Shown: one piece after another, positions 1 to 7,822 of the stretch | How the letters are laid out: every line of letters starts with the position of its first letter | Position numbering within the stretch: position 1 is the stretch's first letter | From: DATARH01 sp038228485 | Lineage (GTDB): Bacteria > Pseudomonadota > Alphaproteobacteria > ATCC43930 > CGMCC-115725 | DNA: 14,566 nucleotides | Reading direction: 5' to 3' | Assembly: GCA_038228485.1 (NCBI GenBank) | Contig: JBBRPG010000093.1 | Coordinates: 1 to 14,566 of the forward strand | The notes under the pieces: generated by a model | The model's input: only the letters and a program-made list of their open reading frames with translations | Databases searched by the model: none | Told to the model about the DNA's origin: nothing | Program-made: the position numbers and the translations under genes

Positions 1-513
1 CCGCTGGTGCCGGCGGCGCACATGAACACCCGCCACATCGTCACCCGCAAGGCGTGGTTCGGCGGCGGCGCCGACCTCACCCCGATCTACCCGGACGAGC
101 CGGCGGCGGCGGCGTTTCACGCGGCGCTGCGCGGCGCCTGTGACGCCTACGCGCCCCACGCCTACGCTAAATACAAGAAATGGTGCGACGAATATTTCTT
201 CCTGCCGCACCGCAACGAGCCGCGCGGCGCCGGCGGCATCTTTTTCGATTATCTCGACGGCGGCGATTGGCAGCGCGATTTCGGTTTGGTGCAGACGGTC
301 GGCGAGGCGTTCCGCGCCGCCTACGCCGGCATTGTCAGGGCGCGGATGGGCCTGCCCTGGACCGACGAGCAGCGTCGGCACCAGCTGATCCGCCGCGGCC
401 GCTACGTCGAATTCAACCTGCTCTACGACCGCGGCACCCGGTTCGGGCTGCGGACCGGGGGCAATGTCGAGGCTATCCTGATGTCGCTGCCCCCCGAGGT
501 CGCCTGGCCGTAA
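1..513 (+). CDS. hemF: Oxygen-dependent coproporphyrinogen III oxidase, C-terminal part
   Basis: HemF oxidatively decarboxylates coproporphyrinogen III to protoporphyrinogen IX with O2, a cytoplasmic step of haem synthesis. The reading frame is open at the window edge, so the N-terminal part (roughly 120-130 residues by family length) is missing. Family landmarks seen are the start of the conserved segment VPAAHMNTRH, then WFGGGADLTP, YKKWCDEYF, a stretch containing RGAGGIFFD, and YVEFNLLYDRGTRFGL followed by TGG. The protein ends at MSLPPEVAWP. E. coli HemF continues about 30 residues beyond this point, but short ends like this one are, from memory, usual in alphaproteobacteria, so I do not call it truncated. 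The next gene starts 34 bases downstream on the same strand. Identification is firm; only the missing 5' end is uncertain. Confidence 0.96.
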   Translation, partial: PLVPAAHMNTRHIVTRKAWFGGGADLTPIYPDEPAAAAFHAALRGACDAYAPHAYAKYKKWCDEYFFLPHRNEPRGAGGIFFDYLDGGDWQRDFGLVQTVGEAFRAAYAGIVRARMGLPWTDEQRRHQLIRRGRYVEFNLLYDRGTRFGLRTGGNVEAILMSLPPEVAWP

Positions 514-547
514 GGAACGCCGGGGCTCCCGCTAGCGTTGGGCGGAC

Positions 548-946
548 ATGGCCACAGCAAACGTCAACGACCGCGGCTCCCTCGAACGCGCTTACCCGGA
601 AGACGGGTTCGCCAACGACGCCGCGCAGAACGACCAGGCAAAAGCCGAGGTCTTTCACGGCGTCCACATCGCATCGGCGCCGGACAAGGACGGAAATTTC
701 GAGCTGCAGCGCGCCACCCGTCATGTCGGCGAACCGCCCTCGGCCGATTACCTCACGCCGGTCCGGCGCACCGAGGAACCGCTCGATCAAGCCCATAACG
801 AGCCGGCTCAGGTGTCCCGTCCAGAGCCCGCGCGCGGCTATGCGCAGTTTCTCGACGATATCGTCAACGCGGCCCAGCGCTTCGGCTATCGGGCGGACGA
901 ATCCCCCGGCCCCGGCGATCCGCGGCTGCGCGGCCTGCGCCAATAG
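548..946 (+). CDS. Hypothetical protein, 132 aa
   Basis: I do not recognise this protein. It starts at ATG 548, 34 bases after the hemF stop, behind a weak GGCGG ribosome binding site. It is hydrophilic, has no signal peptide or membrane segment, and looks partly disordered (runs rich in Asp, Glu, Pro, Ala and Gln). The C-terminal third contains a more ordered-looking stretch, ARGYAQFLDDIVNAAQRFGY, that could form a helix. Its amino-acid composition is balanced, while the overlapping antisense frame (473-1126) is extremely Arg-rich, so this strand is the more likely coding one. It ends 17 bases from the convergent Tim44-like gene. It could be a small lineage-specific protein cotranscribed with hemF. 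Function is unknown. Confidence 0.55.
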   Translation: MATANVNDRGSLERAYPEDGFANDAAQNDQAKAEVFHGVHIASAPDKDGNFELQRATRHVGEPPSADYLTPVRRTEEPLDQAHNEPAQVSRPEPARGYAQFLDDIVNAAQRFGYRADESPGPGDPRLRGLRQ

Positions 947-963
947 GAATAAGACTGCTGGCG

Positions 964-1890
964 CTAGACCTGCTGGATCGCGGACAGCAGCCACTGCCCG
1001 CCGCGGCGGCGGACAAAGGTCCACACTTCTTCGGCCTCGGTTGGAATCCGCGCGTCGCCGCTGACCAGCGCCCCGGCGCTGCCCGGCGCCGCGCCGAGCC
1101 GCACGGTGTAGTCGAGCGCGGTCCACCGCATATAGGCGGTGGCGTATTCCATGTCGCCTTCCTCCCAGCTCTCGGCCAGCTCGGCCTTCACCAGGTTGAC
1201 GTTGGAGACGATGTTCTGCACGCCTTGGCTGGTATTCCGGGTCAGCTCCTCGTTGAAGTAGCTGAGCATCTCCGGCGTCATAAGCTGGCGCATCTGGCCG
1301 AGGTCGCTGCGGCCCCAGGCCTCCTGGATCGCCGCATGCAGCGACTGGAAGGCGTTGAGGTCGGCGTCGCCGACGGTGATGTCGCGGCCGCGGTAGCGCT
1401 GTTGCGCCGGCGCCGCGGCGGCGCCGACCGAGCGCGCCGCCATCCCGCCTCCCGCCGAAGCAAAACCGCCGGTGAGCAGCCGGATCAGGAAAAACACCGC
1501 GACGCCGATGATCAGCAGGGTAAACAGCCCGCCAAAGGCGTGGCCGAAAAATCCGCCGCCGAACAGCATCGAGCCGATGAACCCGCCAAACAGCCCGGTC
1601 ATGAACGGGTGCCGCGAGAAAAATCCGCCACCCAGGCCCGGCATGACGCCGCCGGCGGCCGAGGGCGCCTCGCTATGCATCGTGCGGCCCATCGGGGCGG
1701 CGCCGTTATTCTCGAAGGTGCGCGAGCCGCGGCTGCCCATCCCCGAAGAGAACCCACCGCCGCCACCGCCGCCGGCGCGTGCCTCGGCAAGGGTCGGGGC
1801 TAAGGCCAGGGTCAGGCAGAACATCAGGGCGAACAGCGTGCGCCAGGGGGTTTGACGCTGGGTCAATAGTCTCGTCATCGGTGTATCCAT
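964..1890 (-). CDS. Tim44-like domain protein, secreted or membrane-anchored
   Basis: The product is about 308 aa from ATG 1890 (MDTPMTRLL); ATG 1878 is an equally possible start, and neither has a strong ribosome binding site. The open frame runs further upstream to 2175, but that part is unlike protein-coding sequence and crosses the divergent hsp20 promoter. Residues 12-37 form a signal peptide ending near AEA. A Gly-rich segment with SRGSRTFENN follows, typical of bacterial Tim44-like proteins. Gly/Phe-rich hydrophobic stretches at about 89-130 include one clear membrane helix (GGLFTLLIIGVAVFFLIRLL). The C-terminal Tim44/MBA1-like domain occupies about 160-308, with NAFQSLHAAIQEAW and a final VWTFVRRRGGQWLLSAIQ. 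In mitochondria Tim44 tethers Hsp70 to the import channel. The role of the bacterial versions is not settled, and I infer only an envelope location. Confidence 0.85.
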   Translation of the reverse strand: MDTPMTRLLTQRQTPWRTLFALMFCLTLALAPTLAEARAGGGGGGGFSSGMGSRGSRTFENNGAAPMGRTMHSEAPSAAGGVMPGLGGGFFSRHPFMTGLFGGFIGSMLFGGGFFGHAFGGLFTLLIIGVAVFFLIRLLTGGFASAGGGMAARSVGAAAAPAQQRYRGRDITVGDADLNAFQSLHAAIQEAWGRSDLGQMRQLMTPEMLSYFNEELTRNTSQGVQNIVSNVNLVKAELAESWEEGDMEYATAYMRWTALDYTVRLGAAPGSAGALVSGDARIPTEAEEVWTFVRRRGGQWLLSAIQQV

Positions 1891-1990
1891 CCGCGTCGAG
1901 AAAGGTTCGAACCGCATCCATATAGGAAGTGCCAACGGTTTACAAAAGCATGTCGCGAACGATTGCGCGATTGGCGCCAGCGGGCGCTCG

Positions 1991-2019
1991 CTTGATTGGC
2001 GCTTGGGGGCTCCCCAAAT
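1991..2019 (+). promoter_or_regulatory. Sigma-32 (RpoH)-type heat-shock promoter of hsp20
   Basis: CTTGATT at 1991-1997 and CCCCAAAT at 2012-2019 are separated by 14 bases. This closely matches the RpoH consensus CTTGAA - 13 to 17 bases - CCCCATNT. It lies upstream of an Hsp20 gene, the expected kind of target. Transcription should begin near 2026, leaving a leader of about 70 bases before ATG 2096. The assignment is by eye from consensus and context. Confidence 0.75.
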
Positions 2020-2037
2020 AGGACGTGCAGTCATCCT

Positions 2038-2095
2038 CTCGCCGGGTGCCGCATTCGGGTCCGGCGCGAGGTCTCGCTCAATGAGGAGAACCGCC
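2038..2095 (+). promoter_or_regulatory. ROSE-like RNA thermometer in the hsp20 leader
   Basis: The leader has two nested or adjacent hairpins. The upstream one pairs CGCCGG 2040-2045 with CCGGCG 2061-2066, with an inner CCG/CGG stem at 2049-2058. The downstream one, 2072-2089, reads TCTCGCTCAATGAGGAGA: TCTC pairs with GAGA, CTC with GAG around an AAT loop, and one G (2076) bulges out. It covers the AGGAG ribosome binding site at 2084-2088. TCGCT at 2074-2078 fits the U(U/C)GCU signature of ROSE thermometers, which pairs with AGGA leaving a bulged G. ROSE elements block translation of small heat-shock genes at low temperature and melt on warming. Placement behind a sigma-32 promoter supports the call. 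Confidence 0.78.
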
Positions 2096-2569
2096 ATGCC
2101 GCGACTGTCGCTGTTCAATTCACCGCTGCTGCTCGGCTTCGACCATTTCGAGCGGGCGCTCGACCGGGTCAGCAAGGTCTCGAGCGACGGCTATCCGCCC
2201 TACAATATCGAGCAGGTCAGCGAGAACGCGCTGCGCATCAGTCTGGCCGTCGCCGGCTTCGCGATGGACGACCTGAAGCTGACCATCGAGGACAACCAGC
2301 TTGTCGTGCGCGGCAAGCAGACCGACGACGAGAACCGCCTGTACCTGCATCGCGGCATCGCCGCGCGCCAATTCCAGCGCTCTTTCGTGCTGGCCGAAGG
2401 CATCGAGGTGCGCGGCGCGTGGCTCGATAACGGGCTCTTGCACATCGATCTGATGCGGCCGCCGGTCGAGACGCGGGTGCGCACCATTGAGATCAAGGAA
2501 TCTGCCGGCAAGGACGGCGCCGTCGAATTCCAGAGAACCGCTCCCGCTTTGGTGCGTTCATCCAAATAG
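2096..2569 (+). CDS. Small heat-shock protein, Hsp20/IbpA family
   Basis: This 157-aa protein is an ATP-independent holdase that binds unfolding proteins in the cytoplasm and forms oligomers. ATG 2096 is chosen because AGGAG at 2084-2088 sits seven bases before it; the in-frame ATG at 2081 precedes that site. The N-terminal arm (1-35) contains SLFNSPLLLGFDHFERALDR, a stretch characteristic of IbpA-type proteins. The alpha-crystallin domain covers about 36-125, with PPYNIEQVSENALRISLAVAGF and the diagnostic DNGLLHIDLMRP near 111-122 (the G-x-L motif). The tail from about 125 contains IEI (131-133), which may serve as the I-x-I oligomerisation motif. Control is predicted to be double: a sigma-32 promoter and a ROSE-like thermometer. 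A DUF1150 gene follows 92 bases downstream, a recurrent alphaproteobacterial pairing. Confidence 0.95.
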   Translation: MPRLSLFNSPLLLGFDHFERALDRVSKVSSDGYPPYNIEQVSENALRISLAVAGFAMDDLKLTIEDNQLVVRGKQTDDENRLYLHRGIAARQFQRSFVLAEGIEVRGAWLDNGLLHIDLMRPPVETRVRTIEIKESAGKDGAVEFQRTAPALVRSSK

Positions 2570-2661
2570 TTGGCACCGAATTCGCACCCCGGATCACGGC
2601 TGCACACGAACTTTTAAACCGCCTGCCGCGGCCCGTGCCGCCGCGGTAGCGGGAGGTAGAG

Positions 2662-2877
2662 ATGCAAACGATCGAACAAATGCGTCAAATGACCACCAAC
2701 GACCTTGCGATTCTCGGCGTCCAGGACATCGCCTATGTCAGGCCGGTGGTTCTCGAGGGCACCACCGGATACGCGATCTGCGCCGCAGACGGCACGCAGA
2801 TGGCGCTGACCGCCGACCGCGACTTGGCCTTCGCCGTGGTGCGCCAACACGAGATGGAGCCGGTCAGCGTTCACTGA
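2662..2877 (+). CDS. DUF1150 family small protein
   Basis: This 71-aa protein starts at ATG 2662 behind a good ribosome binding site (GGGAGG at 2651-2656). The family pattern is visible throughout: LAILGVQDIAYVRPV near 15-29, then GYAICAADGTQMAL, a DRDLAFAVVRQHEMEPVSVH ending, and no membrane segment. DUF1150 proteins have no established function, but their genes commonly follow hsp20 genes in alphaproteobacteria, so a role beside the small heat-shock protein is a reasonable inference. The 92-base gap after hsp20 carries two copies of CCGCGG (2626-2631 and 2641-2646) that could pair as a short hairpin. This might tune the expression ratio of the two genes from a shared transcript. It ends 21 bases from the convergent ptsN gene. 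Confidence 0.9.
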   Translation: MQTIEQMRQMTTNDLAILGVQDIAYVRPVVLEGTTGYAICAADGTQMALTADRDLAFAVVRQHEMEPVSVH

Positions 2878-2898
2878 GGCAGCAGCCGACCGTCGGGC

Positions 2899-3396
2899 TT
2901 ACCCCGCCGGTCCGCCGGTCAGCAGCACGTAAAGCGCGTCGGCGCTATTGGCGCCCCGCAACTTTTCGCAAGTGCCCCGGTCCCGCAGCAGGCGCGACAT
3001 TCGCGCCAGCGCCTTCAGATGATCGGCGCCGGCATCGAGCGGCGCCAGCAGCAGAAACACCAGATCGACCGGCTGGTCGTCGATCGCCTCGAACGCGACC
3101 GGCCGCTCCAGCCGGGCGAAGAGACCGTAAAGCCGAGTCAGCTCAGGCAGCCGGCTGTGCGGGATCGCGACCCCAGCGCCGATGCCGGTGGTGCCGAGCC
3201 GCTCGCGCTCGGCCAGCGCCTCATAGATGCGGCGGTCCGCGATCCCCGTCACCGTCGCGGCGCGGCGGGCGAGTTCTTGCAGCAGCTGCTTTTTGTTGGC
3301 GACGCCGCGCAATTGCGCGATGACGCCGCGCGGCGTCACGAAATCGGCGGCCTCGCCCAGGGGTTGTCCACCTTGCGCCTGTTCCACGGTTATCAT
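2899..3396 (-). CDS. ptsN: Nitrogen-related PTS enzyme IIA (EIIA-Ntr)
   Basis: PtsN is the final phosphoacceptor of the nitrogen phosphotransferase relay (EI-Ntr, NPr). Its phosphorylation state regulates potassium and nitrogen physiology and other targets through protein contacts. From ATG 3396 the protein is 165 aa; this start has GAGGGGG just upstream. An in-frame ATG at 3432 would add 12 residues. The EIIA (PTS type 2) fold is clear: DFVTPRGVIAQL, ANKKQLLQELA, then ERLGTTGIGAGVAIPHSRLP, where His80 is the expected phosphorylation site, followed by PVDLVFLLLAPLDAGADHLKAL (22 residues, about 105-127). The gene lies downstream of rpoN, its usual neighbour. The intervening hpf gene found in many relatives is missing, leaving a gap of about 135 bases. 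Confidence 0.93.
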   Translation of the reverse strand: MITVEQAQGGQPLGEAADFVTPRGVIAQLRGVANKKQLLQELARRAATVTGIADRRIYEALAERERLGTTGIGAGVAIPHSRLPELTRLYGLFARLERPVAFEAIDDQPVDLVFLLLAPLDAGADHLKALARMSRLLRDRGTCEKLRGANSADALYVLLTGGPAG

Positions 3397-3531
3397 GCGC
3401 CCCCTCAGCACCGACGGCAGCGCCGCATCCATCCCGACAGCTCAGCAAGCGACATAGGTACGCCCGGCGGGACGATCAACAGGGATGTCCACGCCAGATT
3501 ACATCGTTCGCAATGGGGGTGCGAAGAGGCA

Positions 3532-5076
3532 TTACAGCGCCATCAGTTTTTCGCGCCGGCGCTGGACCGAAGACGGAATGCGCATCGCCTCGCGGTATTT
3601 GGCGACGGTGCGGCGGGCGATGTCGACCCCTTCCGCTTGCAGCAGCTCGACGATGCGCTCGTCGGATAGCGTCGTGCCGGCGGTCTCGCGGTCGATCAGG
3701 TGGCGAATCCGATAGCGCACCGCCTCGGCCGAATGCGCCTCGCCGCCGCGCGACCCGGCGATCGACGAGGTGAAGAAATATTTGAGCTCGAACAGCCCGC
3801 GCGGAGTGGCGATGTACTTGTTGGTCGTCACCCGGCTGACCGTGCTTTCGTGCATGCCGATCGCGTCGGCGATGTCGCGCAGGATCAGCGGCCGCAGCGA
3901 CTGCACGCCGTGGCGGAAGAACCCGTGCTGCTGCTCGACGATCTCGCTCGCCACCTTGAGGATCGTCGTGGCGCGCTGGTGCAGCGACTTGACCAGCCAG
4001 TTCGCCGCCTGCAGCCGGTCGGTGATGTAGTCGCGCTCGCTCTTGTTGCGGGTCGCCCGGCTGACCCGCGCGTAATAGCGGTTGTTGATCAAGACGCGCG
4101 GCAGCGTGTCGGAATTCAATTCGACGATCCAGCTGCCGTCCGGCTGCCCGCGCATCAGGATGTCGGGGACGATCGGCTGCGCCTGGGGCGGGTCGAACGC
4201 CAGACCGGGGCGCGGGTCCAACGACTTGATCTCGGCGATCATCTCCGCGAGGTCGTCCGAGTCGACCCGGCAGAGCCGCAACAGGGCCGCGACATTGCGC
4301 GCCGCCAACAGCGGCAGATTGTCGAGCAGGGCCTGCATCGCCGGGTCGAGGCGGTTGCGGTCGCGCAGCTGCAGCGCCAGGCATTCGGGCAGGTCGCGGG
4401 CAAAGACGCCGGGCGGGTCGAGCTCCTGCAGCCGGTCGAGCACCGGGTCGATCCGCTTGACCGTGCAGCCCAGGCGCGCCGCCACCTCGTCGAGGTCGGC
4501 GCGCAGGTAGCCGGTTTCGTCGAGCTGATCGAGCAGATAGGCGGCGATCACCCGGTCGGCGGGGTCGGCAAGGTCGGCGCCGATCTGTTCGATCAGATGC
4601 TCGCGCAAGGTTGGCGGCCGCATCGCCGACTGGTCGAGCGTCGGGAAATCATCGCTGTCGGCGTTCCCGTTACGCGTGCGCCACGGCGTTTCGCCGGCGG
4701 AAAAATCGGCCGCGCTGTAATCGGCCGAGCCGTCGCCCTCGGCGCCGGAAGCGGCGTCCCAGCGCTCGGCCCCATCGGCGGAAAACTCATCGGTGGCCGC
4801 GCCTGTGAGGGTCGTGAGGGCGGGTTCGGCCGCCATGCCGGCCAGCCCCGTCGCGGCAGGCTCCGGTGCGTTAGGTTCCAGTGCCGGTGCGCCGTCCTCG
4901 TTTTCGGCCTCGGTGCGCTCGAGCAGCGGGTTCTGCTCGATCTCGGCGTCGACGTAGTCGGCGAGCTCGAGGTTCGAGAGCTGCAGCATCTTGATGGCCT
5001 GTTGCAGCTGCGGCGTCATCACCAGCGCTTGCGTCTGGCGAAGTAGCAATTGCTGCGAAAGGCCGATTCTGTTCAC
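3532..5076 (-). CDS. rpoN: RNA polymerase sigma-54 factor
   Basis: RpoN directs RNA polymerase to -24/-12 promoters and needs AAA+ activators to open DNA. The 514-aa product starts at GTG 5076, where GGAG lies just upstream. Region I (about 1-50) shows LLLRQTQALVMTPQLQQAIKML, the activator-responsive Gln/Leu-rich segment, followed by EIEQNPLLE. Region II (about 51-130) is acidic and variable. The core-binding domain spans roughly 140-330. The helix-turn-helix near 415-435 contains IGMHESTVSRVTTNKYI, and the RpoN box ARRTVAKYRE is at 487-496. Full length and intact. The start lies 24 bases beyond the lptB stop, and its ribosome binding site is inside a perfect hairpin, so translation is probably coupled to lptB. 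The stop overlaps a tiny 18-codon frame (TAATG). Confidence 0.97.
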   Translation of the reverse strand: MNRIGLSQQLLLRQTQALVMTPQLQQAIKMLQLSNLELADYVDAEIEQNPLLERTEAENEDGAPALEPNAPEPAATGLAGMAAEPALTTLTGAATDEFSADGAERWDAASGAEGDGSADYSAADFSAGETPWRTRNGNADSDDFPTLDQSAMRPPTLREHLIEQIGADLADPADRVIAAYLLDQLDETGYLRADLDEVAARLGCTVKRIDPVLDRLQELDPPGVFARDLPECLALQLRDRNRLDPAMQALLDNLPLLAARNVAALLRLCRVDSDDLAEMIAEIKSLDPRPGLAFDPPQAQPIVPDILMRGQPDGSWIVELNSDTLPRVLINNRYYARVSRATRNKSERDYITDRLQAANWLVKSLHQRATTILKVASEIVEQQHGFFRHGVQSLRPLILRDIADAIGMHESTVSRVTTNKYIATPRGLFELKYFFTSSIAGSRGGEAHSAEAVRYRIRHLIDRETAGTTLSDERIVELLQAEGVDIARRTVAKYREAMRIPSSVQRRREKLMAL

Positions 5077-5079
5077 TGT

Positions 5080-5095
5080 CGCTCCGTTCGGAGCG
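5080..5095 (-). promoter_or_regulatory. Hairpin sequestering the rpoN ribosome binding site
   Basis: In the mRNA direction the sequence reads CGCTCC GAAC GGAGCG, a perfect 6-bp stem with a four-base loop. The 3' arm holds GGAG, the only ribosome binding site candidate, four bases before GTG 5076-5074 if measured from the end of the stem. The lptB stop codon (5100-5098) ends only two bases before the stem, so a ribosome finishing lptB would unfold it. No U-run follows, so it is not an intrinsic terminator. Translational coupling is inferred. Confidence 0.6.
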
Positions 5096-5097
5096 GC

Positions 5098-5918
<821 letters not shown>

Positions 5919-5922
<4 letters not shown>

Positions 5923-6926
5923 GGGGTCTTGGGCGGGGAGGCCGCCGTCTTTTTTTTGTCGGCGTCGGGCGGCTTTTTGTCGGCGTCGGGTGGTTTTTTA
6001 TCGGCCGCGGGCTGGCCCGCATTGTCCTGCCGCACAAAGACGCCCTGGACGCGCTGTTGGGTGCTGCCGGGAAGGCTCGACGCCGGCAGGATGTGGCTGA
6101 TGTTCTTGTTCATGTCCATCACCGCATATTGCCCGGTGATGACGTCCTTGCCACGGGTGATAACGACATTGCCCAACAGCGTACAGATACCGGTGGCCGC
6201 ATTATAGACCCCGTAATCGCCGTGACCGATATCCTGCGCCGAGACCACCACGACATGACCCTGGGCGTCGAGCCGGTCGATCTTCGACTCCTCGGTGGCG
6301 GGCCCGGGTACCGCTGGCGCACCGGGCTTGCCGGGCGCGGCTCCCTTGGCCGGCGTTGCCTTCGCCGGCCCACCGGGCGGTGTGGCCTTGACCATATACG
6401 CCGTGAGCGTATCGCCCTTGATCGTCCGCCCGTTATGGACGGCGACCGCATCGCCGCGCGCCACTGCGACCTGCTTGGTGTCGTACCATTCCAGCGTGTC
6501 GCGGGCGGTCACGGTATCGGCGGCGGTGGTCATCTTGAGCGCCTTGCCGCGGACGATGCCAACCCCCTGGTCGATGTCATAGTCGGCGTGATCGCCGACG
6601 ACGATGCGGTTGTCGCGCTTGATCGTGACATTGCCGTCGGCTTCGACCCGATAGATTTCGGTATTGTTTTCCGCGCCTTTCGCCTCGCGGTAATGGGCGA
6701 TCAGCGTGTCGGCGTGGATCTCGCCGGTGCCCCGCCTGGCCACCGCATTGCCGCGGGCGATGTAGATCTGCTTGTTCTGCTGCCACTCGATGCCGCTGTC
6801 GGACTGTACGTTGATCGGGGCGCTGGCGTCGGCGGGCCCGAGCTGGGCGTGAGCCGGAAGGGCAAGAGCCAGCGCCGGCGCGATCGCAGCGAGAATGCAC
6901 AGCGCCCGGCGATAGGGGAGCGGCAT
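5919..6926 (-). CDS. lptA: LPS transport periplasmic protein LptA (OstA-like)
   Basis: LptA forms the periplasmic beta-jellyroll bridge that carries LPS between LptC and LptD. Residues 1-27 are a signal peptide with cleavage after AHA. OstA-type repeats follow: GNAVARRGTGEIHADTLIAHY, EADGNVTIKRDNRIVVGDHADY, and VVITRGKDVITGQYAVMDM. At 335 aa it is much longer than the E. coli protein (185 aa). A Pro/Ala/Gly/Lys-rich linker at 181-210 interrupts the fold, and a low-complexity Lys/Pro/Asp tail at about 307-335 carries the repeat KPPDADK. The start lies two bases after the lptC stop and the stop overlaps the lptB start, so the three genes are tightly coupled. An eight-A run near the end forms a potential -1 frameshift site. 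Confidence 0.93.
5949..5955 (-). other. A AAA AAG slippery heptamer within an A8 run in lptA
   Basis: On the coding strand the last lptA codons include GAC AAA AAA AAG (5960-5949). Read in the lptA frame this contains A AAA AAG, the dnaX-type -1 slippery heptamer. After a one-base backward slip, reading continues GAC GGC GGC CTC CCC GCC CAA GAC CCC and then the lptB ATG in frame, with no stop. No strong upstream ribosome binding site or obvious stimulatory stem was found, so activity is uncertain. Confidence 0.35.
5953..6008 (-). repeat. 21-bp tandem repeat in lptA (about 2.7 copies)
   Basis: Two near-identical 21-base units (5953-5973 and 5974-5994) and a 14-base partial unit (5995-6008) lie head to tail. 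They encode the repeating heptapeptide KPPDADK in the LptA C-terminal tail. The unit length is a multiple of three, so copy-number changes would keep the frame. Confidence 0.85.
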
Positions 6927-6928
6927 TC

Positions 6929-7798
6929 TCAGCTCGGCTTCTTGGGCGCCGGCTTCGGGTGGGCCGGTGCGGTCGCGGCGGGGCCAGGCTCGGGCCGCGA
7001 GTGTGCTGCCGGCGCCGTCCGAGGCGAACTCGCCGCCGGGGCCACCTTGGTCTCGATCAGGGCCGCCGCCTGAGCGATCGGCGCCGGCACTGCAGGCGGT
7101 TGGGCTTTTGGGGCGGCGCCGGCCTTGGCGCCCTTGAGGATCAAGTCGCTCTGCCCGGTGAAGATGACAATTGCGCCCTTGTCGACGATCCGGAAGCCCT
7201 GGGCCTTGATGTCGCCCGTCGGGCCGTGCCCTTCCACCGGCTCATGGCCCTCGGCGGCGTTGTTGACGGCGTCGAGCCGGGCCGAGGACGTGACGATCCG
7301 GGTGCCGTCCTGGTGCACCATCGTCACGTCGCCGAACGCGTCGAGCAGCTGGGTGCGCGACTGGTAGACCCCGCTGTTGGCGGTGACGACGATATCGGCG
7401 CCGCTATGGCTCTTGAGGTCGGCCTGGGGCATTTCCAGCGACATCACGTCGTCGCGGCCCGGCACCTGCCGGCCGATCGATGCGGTGACGACAAACGGAT
7501 GGTTCGAGCGGTCGGTCCCGGCATAGCGCGGGTTGATCATCCGCAGCTCGCGCGCCTCGCGCAGGTCGATCGCGGAAAACCGCAAGCGGTCGAACAGCGG
7601 CGCGATCCGCGGCCACACCGCGACCAAGAGCAGCAGCCCGACGCCGATCGCCGGCAATGCCACCCGCAACAGCGCGACCCGCCGGCTATGGCGATTGCCC
7701 GGCAGGTTCGCCAGCCACTCGCTGAAGCTCCACGGCACAAAGCCGAACCACGACGTGCGTCCGGTTGCGCCGATCGCCCGCGGCCAACCTCGGATCAT
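6929..7798 (-). CDS. lptC: LPS export system protein LptC
   Basis: LptC is a bitopic inner-membrane protein that passes LPS from LptFG to LptA. The 289-aa product has a cytoplasmic N-terminus, one membrane helix at about 41-62 (VALLRVALPAIGVGLLLLVA), and a periplasmic LptC beta domain at about 75-220 (for example RMINPRYAGTDRSNHPFVVTA, GVYQSRTQLLDAFGDVTMV, and a GHGPTGDIKAQGFRIVDKG stretch). Residues from about 222 to the end are an unusual 65-residue Ala/Pro-rich tail ending PKPAPKKPS, absent from E. coli LptC (191 aa). The ATG at 7798 follows the kdsD stop by 24 bases, with GGGGA as ribosome binding site. It lies directly upstream of lptA, with two bases between them. Sequence similarity in this family is low, but the topology and operon position make the call secure. 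Confidence 0.9.
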   Translation of the reverse strand: MIRGWPRAIGATGRTSWFGFVPWSFSEWLANLPGNRHSRRVALLRVALPAIGVGLLLLVAVWPRIAPLFDRLRFSAIDLREARELRMINPRYAGTDRSNHPFVVTASIGRQVPGRDDVMSLEMPQADLKSHSGADIVVTANSGVYQSRTQLLDAFGDVTMVHQDGTRIVTSSARLDAVNNAAEGHEPVEGHGPTGDIKAQGFRIVDKGAIVIFTGQSDLILKGAKAGAAPKAQPPAVPAPIAQAAALIETKVAPAASSPRTAPAAHSRPEPGPAATAPAHPKPAPKKPS

Positions 7799-7822
7799 GC
7801 CGTCCCCATCACGCGAGCGGCC

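Noticed and set aside
500..546. Possible frameshift or truncation at the hemF 3' end
   Set aside because: Neither other frame after the stop restores the longer E. coli-type C-terminus, and ending at a VAWP-like sequence seems normal for alphaproteobacterial HemF.
937..964. GCGCCA/TGGCGC stem between convergent genes as a bidirectional terminator
   Set aside because: Sixteen-base loop and no T-run on either side; too weak to call.
473..1126. 217-aa minus-strand ORF
   Set aside because: Very Arg-rich, no recognisable domain, overlaps hemF and the end of the Tim44-like gene; a composition shadow.
1920..1950. Sigma-54-like TGGCAC upstream of the Tim44-like gene
   Set aside because: The minus strand has TTGGCACTTCC, but the GC element expected ten bases after GG is absent.
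2883..2898. Inverted repeat AGCCGA/TCGGGCT between the DUF1150 and ptsN stops
   Set aside because: Only six pairs with a bulge and no T-run; could aid termination but is not distinguishable from chance.
3700..5046. 448-aa plus-strand ORF opposite rpoN
   Set aside because: Arg/Gln-rich antisense frame opposite a complete, well-recognised rpoN; produced by GC-rich codon bias.
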